In this document: in pieces, positions 54,921 to 64,000 of the stretch
Position numbering within the stretch: the stretch's first letter is position 1
Layout: each line of letters starts with the position of its first letter
Assembly: GCA_021432605.1 (NCBI GenBank)
Contig: MU271146.1
Coordinates: forward strand, 992,001 to 1,056,000
Origin: Coniochaeta sp. PMI_546
Lineage: Eukaryota; Ascomycota; Sordariomycetes; Coniochaetales; Coniochaetaceae
Direction of reading: 5' to 3'
DNA: 64,000 bases
Made by a program: the position numbers and the translations under genes
The notes under the pieces: model-generated
The model's input: the letters and a program-made list of their open reading frames with translations, nothing else
Databases searched by the model: none
What the model was told of the DNA's origin: nothing

Positions 54921-56312
54921 TTAGAGTATTTCTCGTCCACCGGCCTCCGGACTAGGACGGTAATGGAATCCCAGTTCTGCAAGTGACTTTGCAGTCCAGC
55001 CTCCCATCTCAAACTTCAGCTTAGCTTCAGCGTAGATCTTCCTCTGCCACTGGAGCTCGTCGTTCCAAAAGGGAGGCTCCTTGCCAGGGGTCTTGGATTT
55101 GGCTAGCATTTCATGTGTCTCGTTGATGTACTGAGCATCACCGCCCTTTGGCCAAACATGGAATGATGCGCCACGCCGTTGCGCTTCCTCCTCCTCCCAC
55201 TTGTGCATCTCTGCCTTCTCGGGCAGGGGAAGTACATTGGCCCACACTCTCGAGTATATCGCGGCCTGGCTCTCGGAGAGTGGAAAGGGCACCACTTTGA
55301 TTGGTAGGCCGGGAAACACCAAGGTTGGATGTTCGATATGGATCAAGTCCTTGTAAATCCCGTGGACCCTGCGGCCATCGGTGACCAACGGAGGGATAAG
55401 CGACCGCAGAAACGGAAAGGTAAAGAGATAGCCGGTTGCGTATAGAATGGCATCGATATTCCGCTCAATCCTTCCGTCCTGAAAGCGCACTCCTCTCTCA
55501 GCCACGAGGAACTCTTCGATAACTGGCACCTCTTCCGCGTCTGCCCAAGCGAGGTTTTCTGGAGGCGAAGGAGTCCTGACGGACAGCAGCAAGGGGTTCC
55601 TGCAGACGCGGCTTATTTGACTTGCAATGTCAAGCCCTGATGCTGCGTTTCCCACGACGACGACCTTTTTGCCCACGAAGGTATCCGCAGAGCGATACGA
55701 CTTGGAGTGCGTTATCACTCCTGGATGTGCTTCGTTGAATTCCTTGATATTCTTGACGTCGGGTATGAAAATGGTGGAATAATGGCCGGAAGCGACAACC
55801 ACGGCATCGAAGGTACGAGTGTGGGTGGCGCCATCCTCGGTCGACTGGACGTCCACGTCCCAAACGTCTTTGCCGTCTTCCTGCCTCAAACGGACATCAT
55901 TGATCTGTGAGTTGAAGCTGATGATGTGCCGGATATCCTTGGAATACTGTATAAGGTAGTCCTGGACATGCTCGCGTGATGGGAATATGAGGGAATCCTT
56001 AGGAAAATCCAGGTCGGAGTACTTCATCAACGGCCAAGGGATATTTGTGTGAAGCACCTCGTACATCGGAGTGGACAAGACCCTCGGCGCGATCCGAACT
56101 GGAGGATCCAGCGGCGCGAAGGCGCTCACTTGAGGCACATGTCGCGTTGGAGATGGCTCGGGGCTATAATTCCAAACTCCGCCAACTTCTGGCTGCTGCT
56201 CATAGACAGTCACTTTGTCGAACGCCTTCTGTGCGAGCAGGTATTTGGCCGCAGATAGTCCACAGGGGCCAGCGCCGATGACGGCGATCGACTTAACATC
56301 GAATCGTCCCAT
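54921..56312 (-). CDS. Flavin-containing monooxygenase (FMO family)
   Basis: One exon of 463 residues from the first ATG at 56312. The frame runs on upstream to 56390 but without an ATG. FAD-binding Rossmann motif AVIGAGPCGLSAAKYL at residues 11-26, YEQQPEVGGVWNY next to it, the FMO-type block HPGVITHSKSYRSADTFVGK, then the NADPH-binding VVVVGNAASGLDIASQI, and ILYATGY near residue 317 are all in the expected order. Family members use FAD and NADPH to oxygenate nucleophilic N or S atoms or, in YUCCA-type enzymes, to decarboxylate indole-3-pyruvate. The subfamily cannot be settled by eye. It shares strand and neighbourhood with the aromatic aminotransferase, and is divergent from the OB-fold gene. 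Confidence 0.9.
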   Translation of the reverse strand: MGRFDVKSIAVIGAGPCGLSAAKYLLAQKAFDKVTVYEQQPEVGGVWNYSPEPSPTRHVPQVSAFAPLDPPVRIAPRVLSTPMYEVLHTNIPWPLMKYSDLDFPKDSLIFPSREHVQDYLIQYSKDIRHIISFNSQINDVRLRQEDGKDVWDVDVQSTEDGATHTRTFDAVVVASGHYSTIFIPDVKNIKEFNEAHPGVITHSKSYRSADTFVGKKVVVVGNAASGLDIASQISRVCRNPLLLSVRTPSPPENLAWADAEEVPVIEEFLVAERGVRFQDGRIERNIDAILYATGYLFTFPFLRSLIPPLVTDGRRVHGIYKDLIHIEHPTLVFPGLPIKVVPFPLSESQAAIYSRVWANVLPLPEKAEMHKWEEEEAQRRGASFHVWPKGGDAQYINETHEMLAKSKTPGKEPPFWNDELQWQRKIYAEAKLKFEMGGWTAKSLAELGFHYRPSPEAGGREIL

Positions 56313-56936
56313 ATCAAAGCCAATTTCGTCTCTGACCGGAGGACGCGCAAGGCCAAGTTCAGGAATTGTTGCGCTTATAACCGTGCCCAAAGAATGATAT
56401 AAAAAGCCTTAGACAGCCAGCTTATGTCGCTCATAAACACCAAGTCCATAACAGCTTCATAAAGGAAAGGAACTGCCGTGGTACTCTACTAGAGAGATAC
56501 GACACATACACATAGAACCCTAACCCTACAGATTGCGTGATCGTGAGCTTGTTGACAAGGGGTAGAAGCAGCTGTCAACTCACGGCCAATTCACCGCCTT
56601 CCCGATTCGGTCATGATCCCATAATTACGGCAAAGAGAACCAGAAGCTCCGCCAGAGCGTCATAGCACTTTCTAGATGGACTTTATTACTGGTAGTGCTC
56701 CCGGCAGCTTAAAAGCTTCATTGTTAATGCCATCTGCTCCGCACCTTCCACCTTTCCTCATCCTTGCATCTACACGTGTAGTCTAGATCCTTCCTGCCGA
56801 TGTCGTCACCTTATTATACCTCAATCCTTGGCGCAACTGACGACGATTTCCATCGACATAACCAGGACAGCGAACACCTCTCCCACTGCTAATCTCGTCG
56901 CATCTTCCCGGTGCATCCATCAATCCGACAGCAAAG
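56313..56936. promoter_or_regulatory. Divergent promoter region with a telomere-like motif
   Basis: The 624 bases between the start codons of the monooxygenase (minus) and OB-fold (plus) genes. AACCCTAACCCTA at 56516-56528 equals two fungal telomere repeats (TTAGGG on the other strand). Such boxes also act as Tbf1/Teb1-type regulatory sites in fungal promoters. Confidence 0.55.
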
Positions 56937-59900
56937 ATGAGCTCCACCAGCTCGGGCTTCCCCCTCCTCGAGGCGAAGAGCCCAACTCCAATTGCCGAAC
57001 TGCACCCTGACCTACCCGACCAGACCTCTCGCGCCGTGACGGGCGAGGTTACCCTAGTCTGGCCCTATAACTCGGCCACTGGGTCTCTCGCCTTCCTTCT
57101 TGCCGATCCAGATGTGCGCCTCCGTCGCAATAAGGGCCAGGTCCGCGTTCAGCTTCTCGGTTCGAGTGCCAAGGCTGTCACGGACATCAGACTAGGCGGT
57201 GGTGATACAGTCGCCCTCGCCCTCGATGGCGTTGACTGGGTCAAGGACAACTCAGTTGTCCGTGTCCCAGGATCTCGCGTGGACTGGCAGCTACAGTTCT
57301 CTGAAAAGCTAATTCTTCAGGTATGCTACTACCGCAGACACGCCATTATTTCTAGCTGGCTAACTTGCTCAAGGCCAGAATTGGTGATCAACGAGAGCTG
57401 AAGGAGGTCAATGTCGACCACCCTGAACGCGACATGCCACCTCCAGCTGCGACGCTAACACAGCCCGCGGCAGAAGACTCTCAGACGGCAGCTGCACCAA
57501 CCAGTCCAGGGCCGACCATACCAATCATCAATCCTATAACAATGGAAATGGAGGAGTACCCGTCGCCCGCATTCGTGAAGAGAGCACGATTGTCTTACGG
57601 AGCTCTCTTCGAAGGAGGAGACGACAGCTTCGAGGCGGATGGCGGTGTTAAGGGCAAGGGCCGCAAGCGAACCCGCTTTGGGCGCGAGAGCAGCAGTTGG
57701 AGATACACAAGCCAGTCGCCAAGCCCTACACCGGAAGCCGAACCAAAGACTCCGCCGCAGACGGCGGTGCCCGCTGTTGAAGTGGATGGCAGTAAGTTTT
57801 CACAACCGAAGCCGCCGATGACGGACGAGGGATGCCAGACTATGGAGATCGATGCTGTACCTACACAGAGGGAAACTCCAGTCGTGGAGGCGTTGCCCGG
57901 TAATGAGGCGCGGAGAGATAACCAGCAGACATCGCCAACTATGGACCAACAGAGCCACGCACTTGGCGGCCAAGATGATGGGCAAACGAGAAACTCACTG
58001 GTCTCGAATCAGGCAGAATCAGACAGGCTCTCCTCGCCTTCGAAGGCTGCCGCGTCTCCAAGCAAGTTTAGCAGTAATACGCTGTTCGGCAGTTTCGCCA
58101 CCAGTGAGTCCGGTTATGATAGGCCTCGTTTTGGCAGGGCGCCACCTGCCGAGGGTGTCGAGGGATTGGGCATTGCGAATCAAGTTAGGTTTGGATTCTC
58201 ACACACGCCCCAGACAGCACATACAGAACAGTCGCGACCGCAAGCTGAACACCCACGCCAGCCACAGCTGCTGCCACATTCAGCTCCAGCACCTCAGCGA
58301 GCAAGAGAAGAGCACCCAGAACCCCATCTGGAGCCTTCGGAGCCGTCGAAATATGCCGACATGGAGACATATGTTGATCAGGCCGAACAGGAGATGGAAA
58401 CAGAGCCACAGTATGCATACAACGGTCAAGATTTGAACCCTCCGGCTTCTGAGTCCTTTGGAGGAGGTCTGTTTGATATTGCTACACAAGCCCAAGAATA
58501 CAATCCAGTTGAGCGAGGACATTTTGGGGCAGACGCTCTCGATGAGGGCACCCGCATAACAACCGACGGCTACGCTATTCACAATGACGAAATAAATGTC
58601 GACAAGGTGCCTCCAGGCTTTGCCAGCTTCAGCGGCGGCCGTGACAAGGAAATCGGCGATGAAGATCTCGAGGACGAGGACGAAGAACAACCATACATCT
58701 CTGGGGAGGACTTCGTTGAGAATGACGAGCTGGAGGACGACCTAGACGATGAGGTCGCGCTGGACGACAGAGACGATGCCGAATATGGTCCGGAGGGCGA
58801 GATAATCGAGCAGGGGGACTACGATCAACGAGAGTACAACATACCCGAGGATGATCAGGACGAACTGTCCGAGGAAGAACATGAGAATGAGCTGCATGCT
58901 ATGGCTCAGGACAACGATCCAGGTGTTATCGATGAGGACGAGTTGTATAACCGAGTAGTCGATTCCCAAAGCGACGACGATGAGGAAGGGAGTGACAATG
59001 CTGACGACGATCAAGGAAGTTACGACGAAGAGGAGGAAGGGTTTGACGAAGACGATGACCAAGGCAGTTTCGATGAGGAGGAAGGCTCAACGGAGGGCTC
59101 ATACTCCGATGGTTCAGAGAGGTTCTATGACAACACATCCCAGACCTGGGTGTCAAGGGGACAGGCGCATATACAACCTGCTGCGTCTGCTGCGGCTTCT
59201 GCGTCCAAGGGCCCCGTGGTGATCGACTTGCTATCTGATTCGGAAGATGACGCTGATGAGCCGCCTGTACAACCGGTGAAGCAACCCGAGCAGCTGCCTG
59301 TGAAAGCGCAAGAGGAACCTGTACCAGAGTCATCTGAACCGTTGACACAAGATCCCACCCCAACTCGTCAGAACCTGGATGCCGGAGACCAGCATGATGC
59401 TGTACTTGAACCCAGCCCTGCTCCAGAACCAAGTCTGGGTCAGAACGAGAGAGCGCGGCGAAAGAGCTCTGGCTCGCACTTGTATGGCGAACACAACGAG
59501 GAGCCGTCAGATGACTCTGACATGGGCTTGCACCTCCCTACGACACCACCTCCCGTTGGCCGGGAAGCGTCCGCCGGTGCGTCCGCCGGCAAACGAGCAG
59601 AGCCAATTTCGCATGCCAATGTCAAGGACGATGTCACTGGGGTCATTAACCATGACGGTTTGGAATCCAGTGCAATCCCAAGTTTTAATGGTGCTGCGGA
59701 GTCTCGTGAGCTTGGTGGTGATGGCAAGCCTGCTAAGGCGGTTTCCGGAGGCGAGAGTGGTGAGGAAGATTCTAGCGTGCTTGATTCCGCTGATCTTCAT
59801 TCTGCGCCGAAGGATCAAGTACAAGGTACGGTGCCGTCGGAGCCTAGTGAGGAGAGTGGTATCTTGCCGGGGCAGAGTGTGCGCGACTCCGAGGACCAAG

Positions 59901-62395
59901 ATATGACGGATGCTGTTACACAGCGTGTTTCTAGCCCACTGCGTTCACTTGGAGATGCTGATGAGACCCAGGCCGGGTCCAAGTCAGCAGACATAACAAA
60001 ACGTGATGTCGATGAGGTTGAGCGCATGTTCGAGAAAGATGAACCAGATCAGGACATCACAATGACAGATGCTCAAGTCGGTCCTACGTCAACTGAAGGT
60101 CGTACCGAGGCGCCAAACGAAAGCGCGTCCCAGTCCAATACAGTTATCGAAAGTCATGATGCTCGTGTGACCACGGGATTTGAAGAGACGGATCACCGTG
60201 CCGACGACAACTCGGATGATAAGAATGGACTTGCTCAGACCGCAATAACTTCTCCGCCGCCCAGTCAATCCTTCGCAAGCCAAGTGTTTACATCGTCGCC
60301 CGGACTAGAGGAGGACTCTGGTCATTTGCCAACCCCAATGGAAACTCAGCCGAGTCAAGCTTTCAGTCCCCAGGCGCCGACGTCTGATATGGCTCAGATC
60401 TCGGCTAGCTCAGCAGGTGAGCCGAAAGACGTGCCAGAGTCGGTTATGGAGACGACGGCCGGAATGCATGCCCATGTGGAGCAGCAAACTGCTCTTCCTG
60501 CCAAAGAAGACGAAGGCGACACTTCGAAACTCGACGTCGACATGGCTGACGCAGTTGCCGAGGATGCCGATGCCCCTTCGCCTGTAGTGGAACGACCCTC
60601 TACCCTAGCTCATGACCATGGCATCGAAGATGAAATGGATATCGAAAACCAGATCCAGGCACAGCTGCAAGTCGAGATCGTGCGAACAACCGTCCAAGAA
60701 GGGCAAGATCAGCTTACTGTCGTTCAAGAGACCAGACGAGTCTCGGTTTCGCATGTTGGCGGCAGGGATATCTCAGGTGCTGAAGCAAATCCCATGCTAA
60801 ACCAAGATGCTGACCAGTCCGTCGAAGATATCCCCGTGGAACCAGCCTCTTTAGATGATGCTATCCAGGAGGAGCTCATGCTGCAGGACACGGTAGAAAA
60901 TGAACTTGCATCAGAGTTTGGTGAAGAGGGTGGCACCGCCGAGGCCGGAGACGATGACGACGTAGATGATGATGACGAGATGGAAGATCTGGCTGAGGAT
61001 GTTGCTGAGGAAGAAATCGACAATGAGGCAGGTGATGCCGGAGACGAACTACTTCAGGAGGAATCTACTGAATCCGAGGTTCCACAAGTCGGCCCCGCCC
61101 AGGAAGAAACGACCCTGGATGACGCGCTCGAAGGTCAGCCAGCCCCAGAGGTTGGAGCCGAGCAACATGGTCCCCCGCAATTGGAGTCAGAGGAGACGGC
61201 GCAGTCAACGATTGCTGTACTACCCGACGACGATGAAGTGGTCCTTGTAGGCGAAGCGGATGTCCCTCAGCCAAAATCGACAATCGCTGTAGTGCCTGAG
61301 GAAGGAGACCTGGTCACATTGAGCGAAGGGAATGCTCCCGAGCAATCGGAGGCGAAAGATGCACACAGAGTGCCGGCCAATGCAACTCACCAGAAACCGA
61401 AGCAGGACCTGGAAGTTCTCATCAGGCCTCAGACCAGGAGTCGGAGAGCCCGAGGCCAAGAATCGCAGAGCGAGGAAGCAGTGCCCCAGGATGACGTCTC
61501 AGTGCCGGAGACCACCAAGGAACTCTCACCAGACGTAAGCAAAGCACCCAGGCGGACCACGGGAGGGTCTAAGCGAGGCACGAGAGCGCCCAAGGAAACC
61601 AGGGATCCGAGTATCGAGCTGGCAAAAGCATCGATCCAGAAGCGTGGAGCGGGCAAACACCGACTCGAGCCAGTTGCTCTTGAACCGCGGCGTACTCGGC
61701 AGCGGTCTACCAGCTTGCAGGGTACGGCCTCGTCGCAACCCACAGCACCCTCGGAAGTCGGAGAGGAGGAAGATAGCAGTGTCGCAATGGCCAAGGCGGC
61801 ACTAGGATCTCCCTCTAAGAAAGGCGCCGAGCGTTCGAGTCCCGTAGAATTGCCGTCACGCGCGGACTTTCTCAGGCGTTTGCGGATAACGCTCGCAGAA
61901 TTTACGCCGCTCAAGTCTCTGCGGCATCACAAGAAGGGCCATCCGCATGTTCTTGCTGTGGTAGCGTGCGATCCGCCGGAGCCGCTGCGGACGAAGCATC
62001 GCGATTTCCATACGACGGTCATGGTCACGGACGCCTCCGTGGCCCCCGATCAGGTTGTCGAGGTGCAGTTCTCGGAACTCCATAAGGCCTACCTCCCCGC
62101 CGTGAAGCAGGGGGACACCATGGTTCTTAAAAATTTTGAGATCGTGTCACTTCCAGGCCGAGAATTCGCTCTCAAGCAGCGCGACGAGGAGTCATCGTGG
62201 GCGGTGTATGACGCTGACTACGAGGTGCCGGGCGGCAGGGGAGGACCTGACTTTGAGATTCAGCCGGCGGTGAAGGACTATCTGCATGACCTGAGAGTGT
62301 GGTACAATGATCTGGATGTGCTGGATCGGGAGAAACTGGCCACAGCAGTGACGAAGTTGGCCGAGACTGCTCACGGCGAGAGCGTCAGTGGTTAG
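56937..62395 (+). CDS. Large acidic protein with Pot1/Cdc13-type telomeric OB fold at the C-terminus
   Basis: Two exons, 56937-57320 and 57374-62395, with a 53-base intron (GTATGC...CTCAAG), give 1,801 residues. Residues 1-128 form a beta-rich, OB-like domain (GEVTLVWPYNSATGSLAFLL, GDTVALALDG). A disordered linker of about 1,490 residues follows, very acidic at 550-705, with a textbook SUMO-interaction motif VVIDLLSDSEDD near residue 742. A two-copy repeat (STIAVLPDDDEVVLVGEAD and STIAVVPEEGDLVTLSEGN) lies near 1405-1450. Residues about 1625-1770 fit the Telo_bind OB fold: FTPLKSLRHHKKGHPHVLAV, FHTTVMVTDASVAPDQVVEV, VKQGDTMVLKNFEIVSL. The family binds telomeric single-stranded DNA (Pot1, Cdc13). 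Having this OB at the extreme C-terminus is unlike Pot1, so the precise role is open. Confidence 0.85.
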
Positions 62396-63092
62396 CCCCA
62401 TGATGTTTGATTATGAGAGTGGTATGGCAGATGTGTAATATTTTGTGTTGTTACGCTGAACGGACAAGGCAGTGGCGATGAGCCTTACGAAATGTACAGT
62501 ATAGTCGGGATTTTAGGACCATGAGTGGCCTAGACTCTATCTGCGAGGGGAAAGGGGGTCAGTATCAGAAGCGCTATATCGCAGTGTACTTGAAATGGAA
62601 GTTACAAAAATTCGATCGCCTCCCAGTAGAAGCGTCCCCATCCAGAGAACTAAAAATGTAGTGACACCCAGCCACCAGACTTGTGATTGGCTTCGTTAAG
62701 TCTAATCTGGCTCCTTCCTAGACTTATCTCCAGCTTATATACCTGACTTTGCCGTTCCGTCCTCTTGGGTCCAGAGCATAATTTGGAAACCCCACAAGTT
62801 GTGAAAGCACACTGCGCAGCAAGCAGCACCAAAATTATTTGAGCTTTTGCCCCACCGAAAGGGACCCCTCTCCTCACCCAAGCCCAATAGAACGACATAC
62901 GTAACAGCAGCCATACCAGGTATTCGCACAAGAGTACGACAGTTCGGTTCGTGGCATTATATACTCAGACGGTAGTTGCAGTATCTGGTTATCTCAAATT
63001 TCAGGAAAGCATGTGCAGCGGGATTTAAGCTTTCCTACCACGACGCCCCCCACGAGACCACCTCCACCACCACCACCACCTCGCCGTCCGCC
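62396..63092. other. Intergenic region
   Basis: No gene seen. Terminator side of the OB-fold gene and promoter of srp72. A short CAC trinucleotide run (about 63064-63080) lies in the srp72 leader. Confidence 0.5.
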
Positions 63093-64000
63093 ATGGCCGA
63101 GCTCGGTGCCCTCAACTCGCTGCTTCGTAGCTCGAGCATAGAAGACCACGAAGAAGCCCTGCGCCTCGCCGATGCAGCAATAAAGTCCTCGCGGTCCGGT
63201 GCCGACGAACAAACCCTCACCGCTCACCACACCAAAGTCGTCGCCCTGCTCAAGCTCGACCGTTTCGACGATGCCCTGCGCGCCATTGCCGCAGCCGGCA
63301 CCCGTCTCGAGGACCAGTGTCTACTAGAAAAGGCTTACGCGCTCTACAAGACTGGCCAACTATCCGACGCGCAGGTCGTTCTGAAGAAAGCGCAGGCGTC
63401 ACGGGGCGTGCGACACGTGGCAGCACAGGTCGCCTACCGCGCCGAGAAGTTCGACGATGCGGCAGCGATCTACAGGGAGCTGCTCAACGCCGCCGACGAT
63501 GGCATCCTGGGCGAGGAGAACGACCTGCGCATCAACCTGCTCGCCGCAGATGCCCAGCTCGAGTGGTCAGGCAACGGCCATCTCGTGCCCGCAAACGAGA
63601 AGCAGCCCGGCCGCGAGGAGATGGAGGCTTTCGAGACGGCGTACAATGCCGCTTGCGGCTGCCTTGCGAGGGGCGACTTTGCCAAGGCGGCGATGCTGCT
63701 GAAGCGGTCGCGGGATCTTTGCGAGGCGTCGGAGGATCTGGGTGACGAGGAGAAGAAGGCCGAGCTGGTGCCTATCATTGTACAGCAGGCCTATGTTTCA
63801 ACCAAGTTGGGCAAGTTGGAGGAGGCCGCTGCGCTTCAGAACGCTATTGCGCTAGATGAGTAGGTTTATCACCAACCCTAGATCAGAGAGTGTTGTTTGC
63901 TAACCCTTAGCCACCAGAATCTCTGATGCCGCGACAAAAGCGGTAGCGCAGAACAACTCTCTGGTTCTACAACCACAGAGAAACCCCTATAACACGCAAA
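63093..64000 (+). CDS. srp72: Signal recognition particle subunit SRP72 (5' part; runs off the window)
   Basis: Exon 1 63093-63859 and the start of exon 2 at 63918, with a 58-base intron (GTAGGT...CACCAG), read in frame to the window end. This gives about 283 residues of a protein usually near 650. The start is ATG 63093 in a Kozak-like context (CCGCCATGG). The visible part is a TPR array: LNSLLRSSSIEDHEEALRLA, KVVALLKLDRFDDALRAI, LEKAYALYKTGQLSDAQVVL, HVAAQVAYRAEKFDDAAAIY, FETAYNAACGCLARGDFAKA. After splicing it continues QNNSLVLQPQRNPYNTQ. SRP72 pairs with SRP68 on the SRP RNA in targeting of ribosomes to the ER. The C-terminal RNA-binding part lies outside the window. Confidence 0.9.

Noticed and set aside
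56313-56390. N-terminal extension of the monooxygenase frame
   Set aside because: It contains no ATG. The ATG at 56312 places the FAD motif at the usual distance from the N-terminus.
58742-59062. Minus-strand frame encoding a very hydrophobic, membrane-like peptide
   Set aside because: It is the antisense image of Asp/Glu-rich codons in the acidic linker of the OB-fold gene. Reversed GAN codons read as Leu, Ile, Val and Phe.
1-64000. CRISPR arrays, operons and ribosome binding sites
   Set aside because: No spaced identical repeats were seen. Spliced genes and promoter layout show that the window is fungal nuclear DNA, where these features are not expected.

Overview
The window is nuclear DNA of a filamentous ascomycete, most likely a sordariomycete. 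The supporting signs are short 50-180 base GT-AG introns that restore conserved protein motifs, typical Pezizomycotina families (2EXR, DUF1996, large fungal Aro8-type aminotransferase, Yor1-type ABCC transporter), a dispersed 5S-like sequence, and two AT-rich blocks in which CA and TG are almost gone while TA and CG persist, the signature of repeat-induced point mutation (RIP). All genes are monocistronic and alternate strands freely.

Layout. 0.4-4.0 kb: Ubc7 ubiquitin-conjugating enzyme and the clathrin-uncoating auxilin Swa2, convergent. 7.6-13.2 kb: a secreted DUF1996 protein and a single-pass membrane protein with a long Ser/Pro-rich tail. 14-24.6 kb is accessory in character: a 12-base minisatellite, a 2EXR gene, an unknown gene interrupted by an in-frame TAG, a short F-box gene, an unknown gene, then a GC-normal gene island sandwiched between two RIP-mutated AT-rich blocks and cut off at its 3' end by one of them, then a cysteine-rich secreted protein with a Stig1-like segment. 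28-41 kb returns to conserved housekeeping: Csi2-like membrane protein, Yor1-type transporter, a 5S rRNA-derived sequence, mitochondrial ribosomal protein bL34m sharing a divergent promoter with a small membrane protein, and Pga2. 41.0-44.5 kb shows no convincing gene. 44.5-64 kb: a disordered protein with a conserved cysteine-rich C-terminal domain, a GH28 pectinase, ribosomal protein L4, an Aro8-type aminotransferase next to a flavin monooxygenase, a 1,801-residue protein with a Pot1/Cdc13-type OB fold at its C-terminus, and the start of SRP72.

How the genes relate. Several act in the secretory pathway (Ubc7 in ER-associated degradation, SRP72 in ER targeting, Pga2 in ER export, Swa2 in clathrin uncoating, Csi2), but they are scattered and this is probably not functional clustering. 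The one neighbour pair that could be a pathway is the aromatic aminotransferase plus flavin monooxygenase at 52.4-56.3 kb. The items most worth a second look are the OB-fold/SUMO-interaction protein at 56.9-62.4 kb, the GH28 enzyme with a replaced catalytic histidine, the RIP-bounded gene island and the TAG-interrupted gene. No CRISPR array or convincing tRNA was seen.
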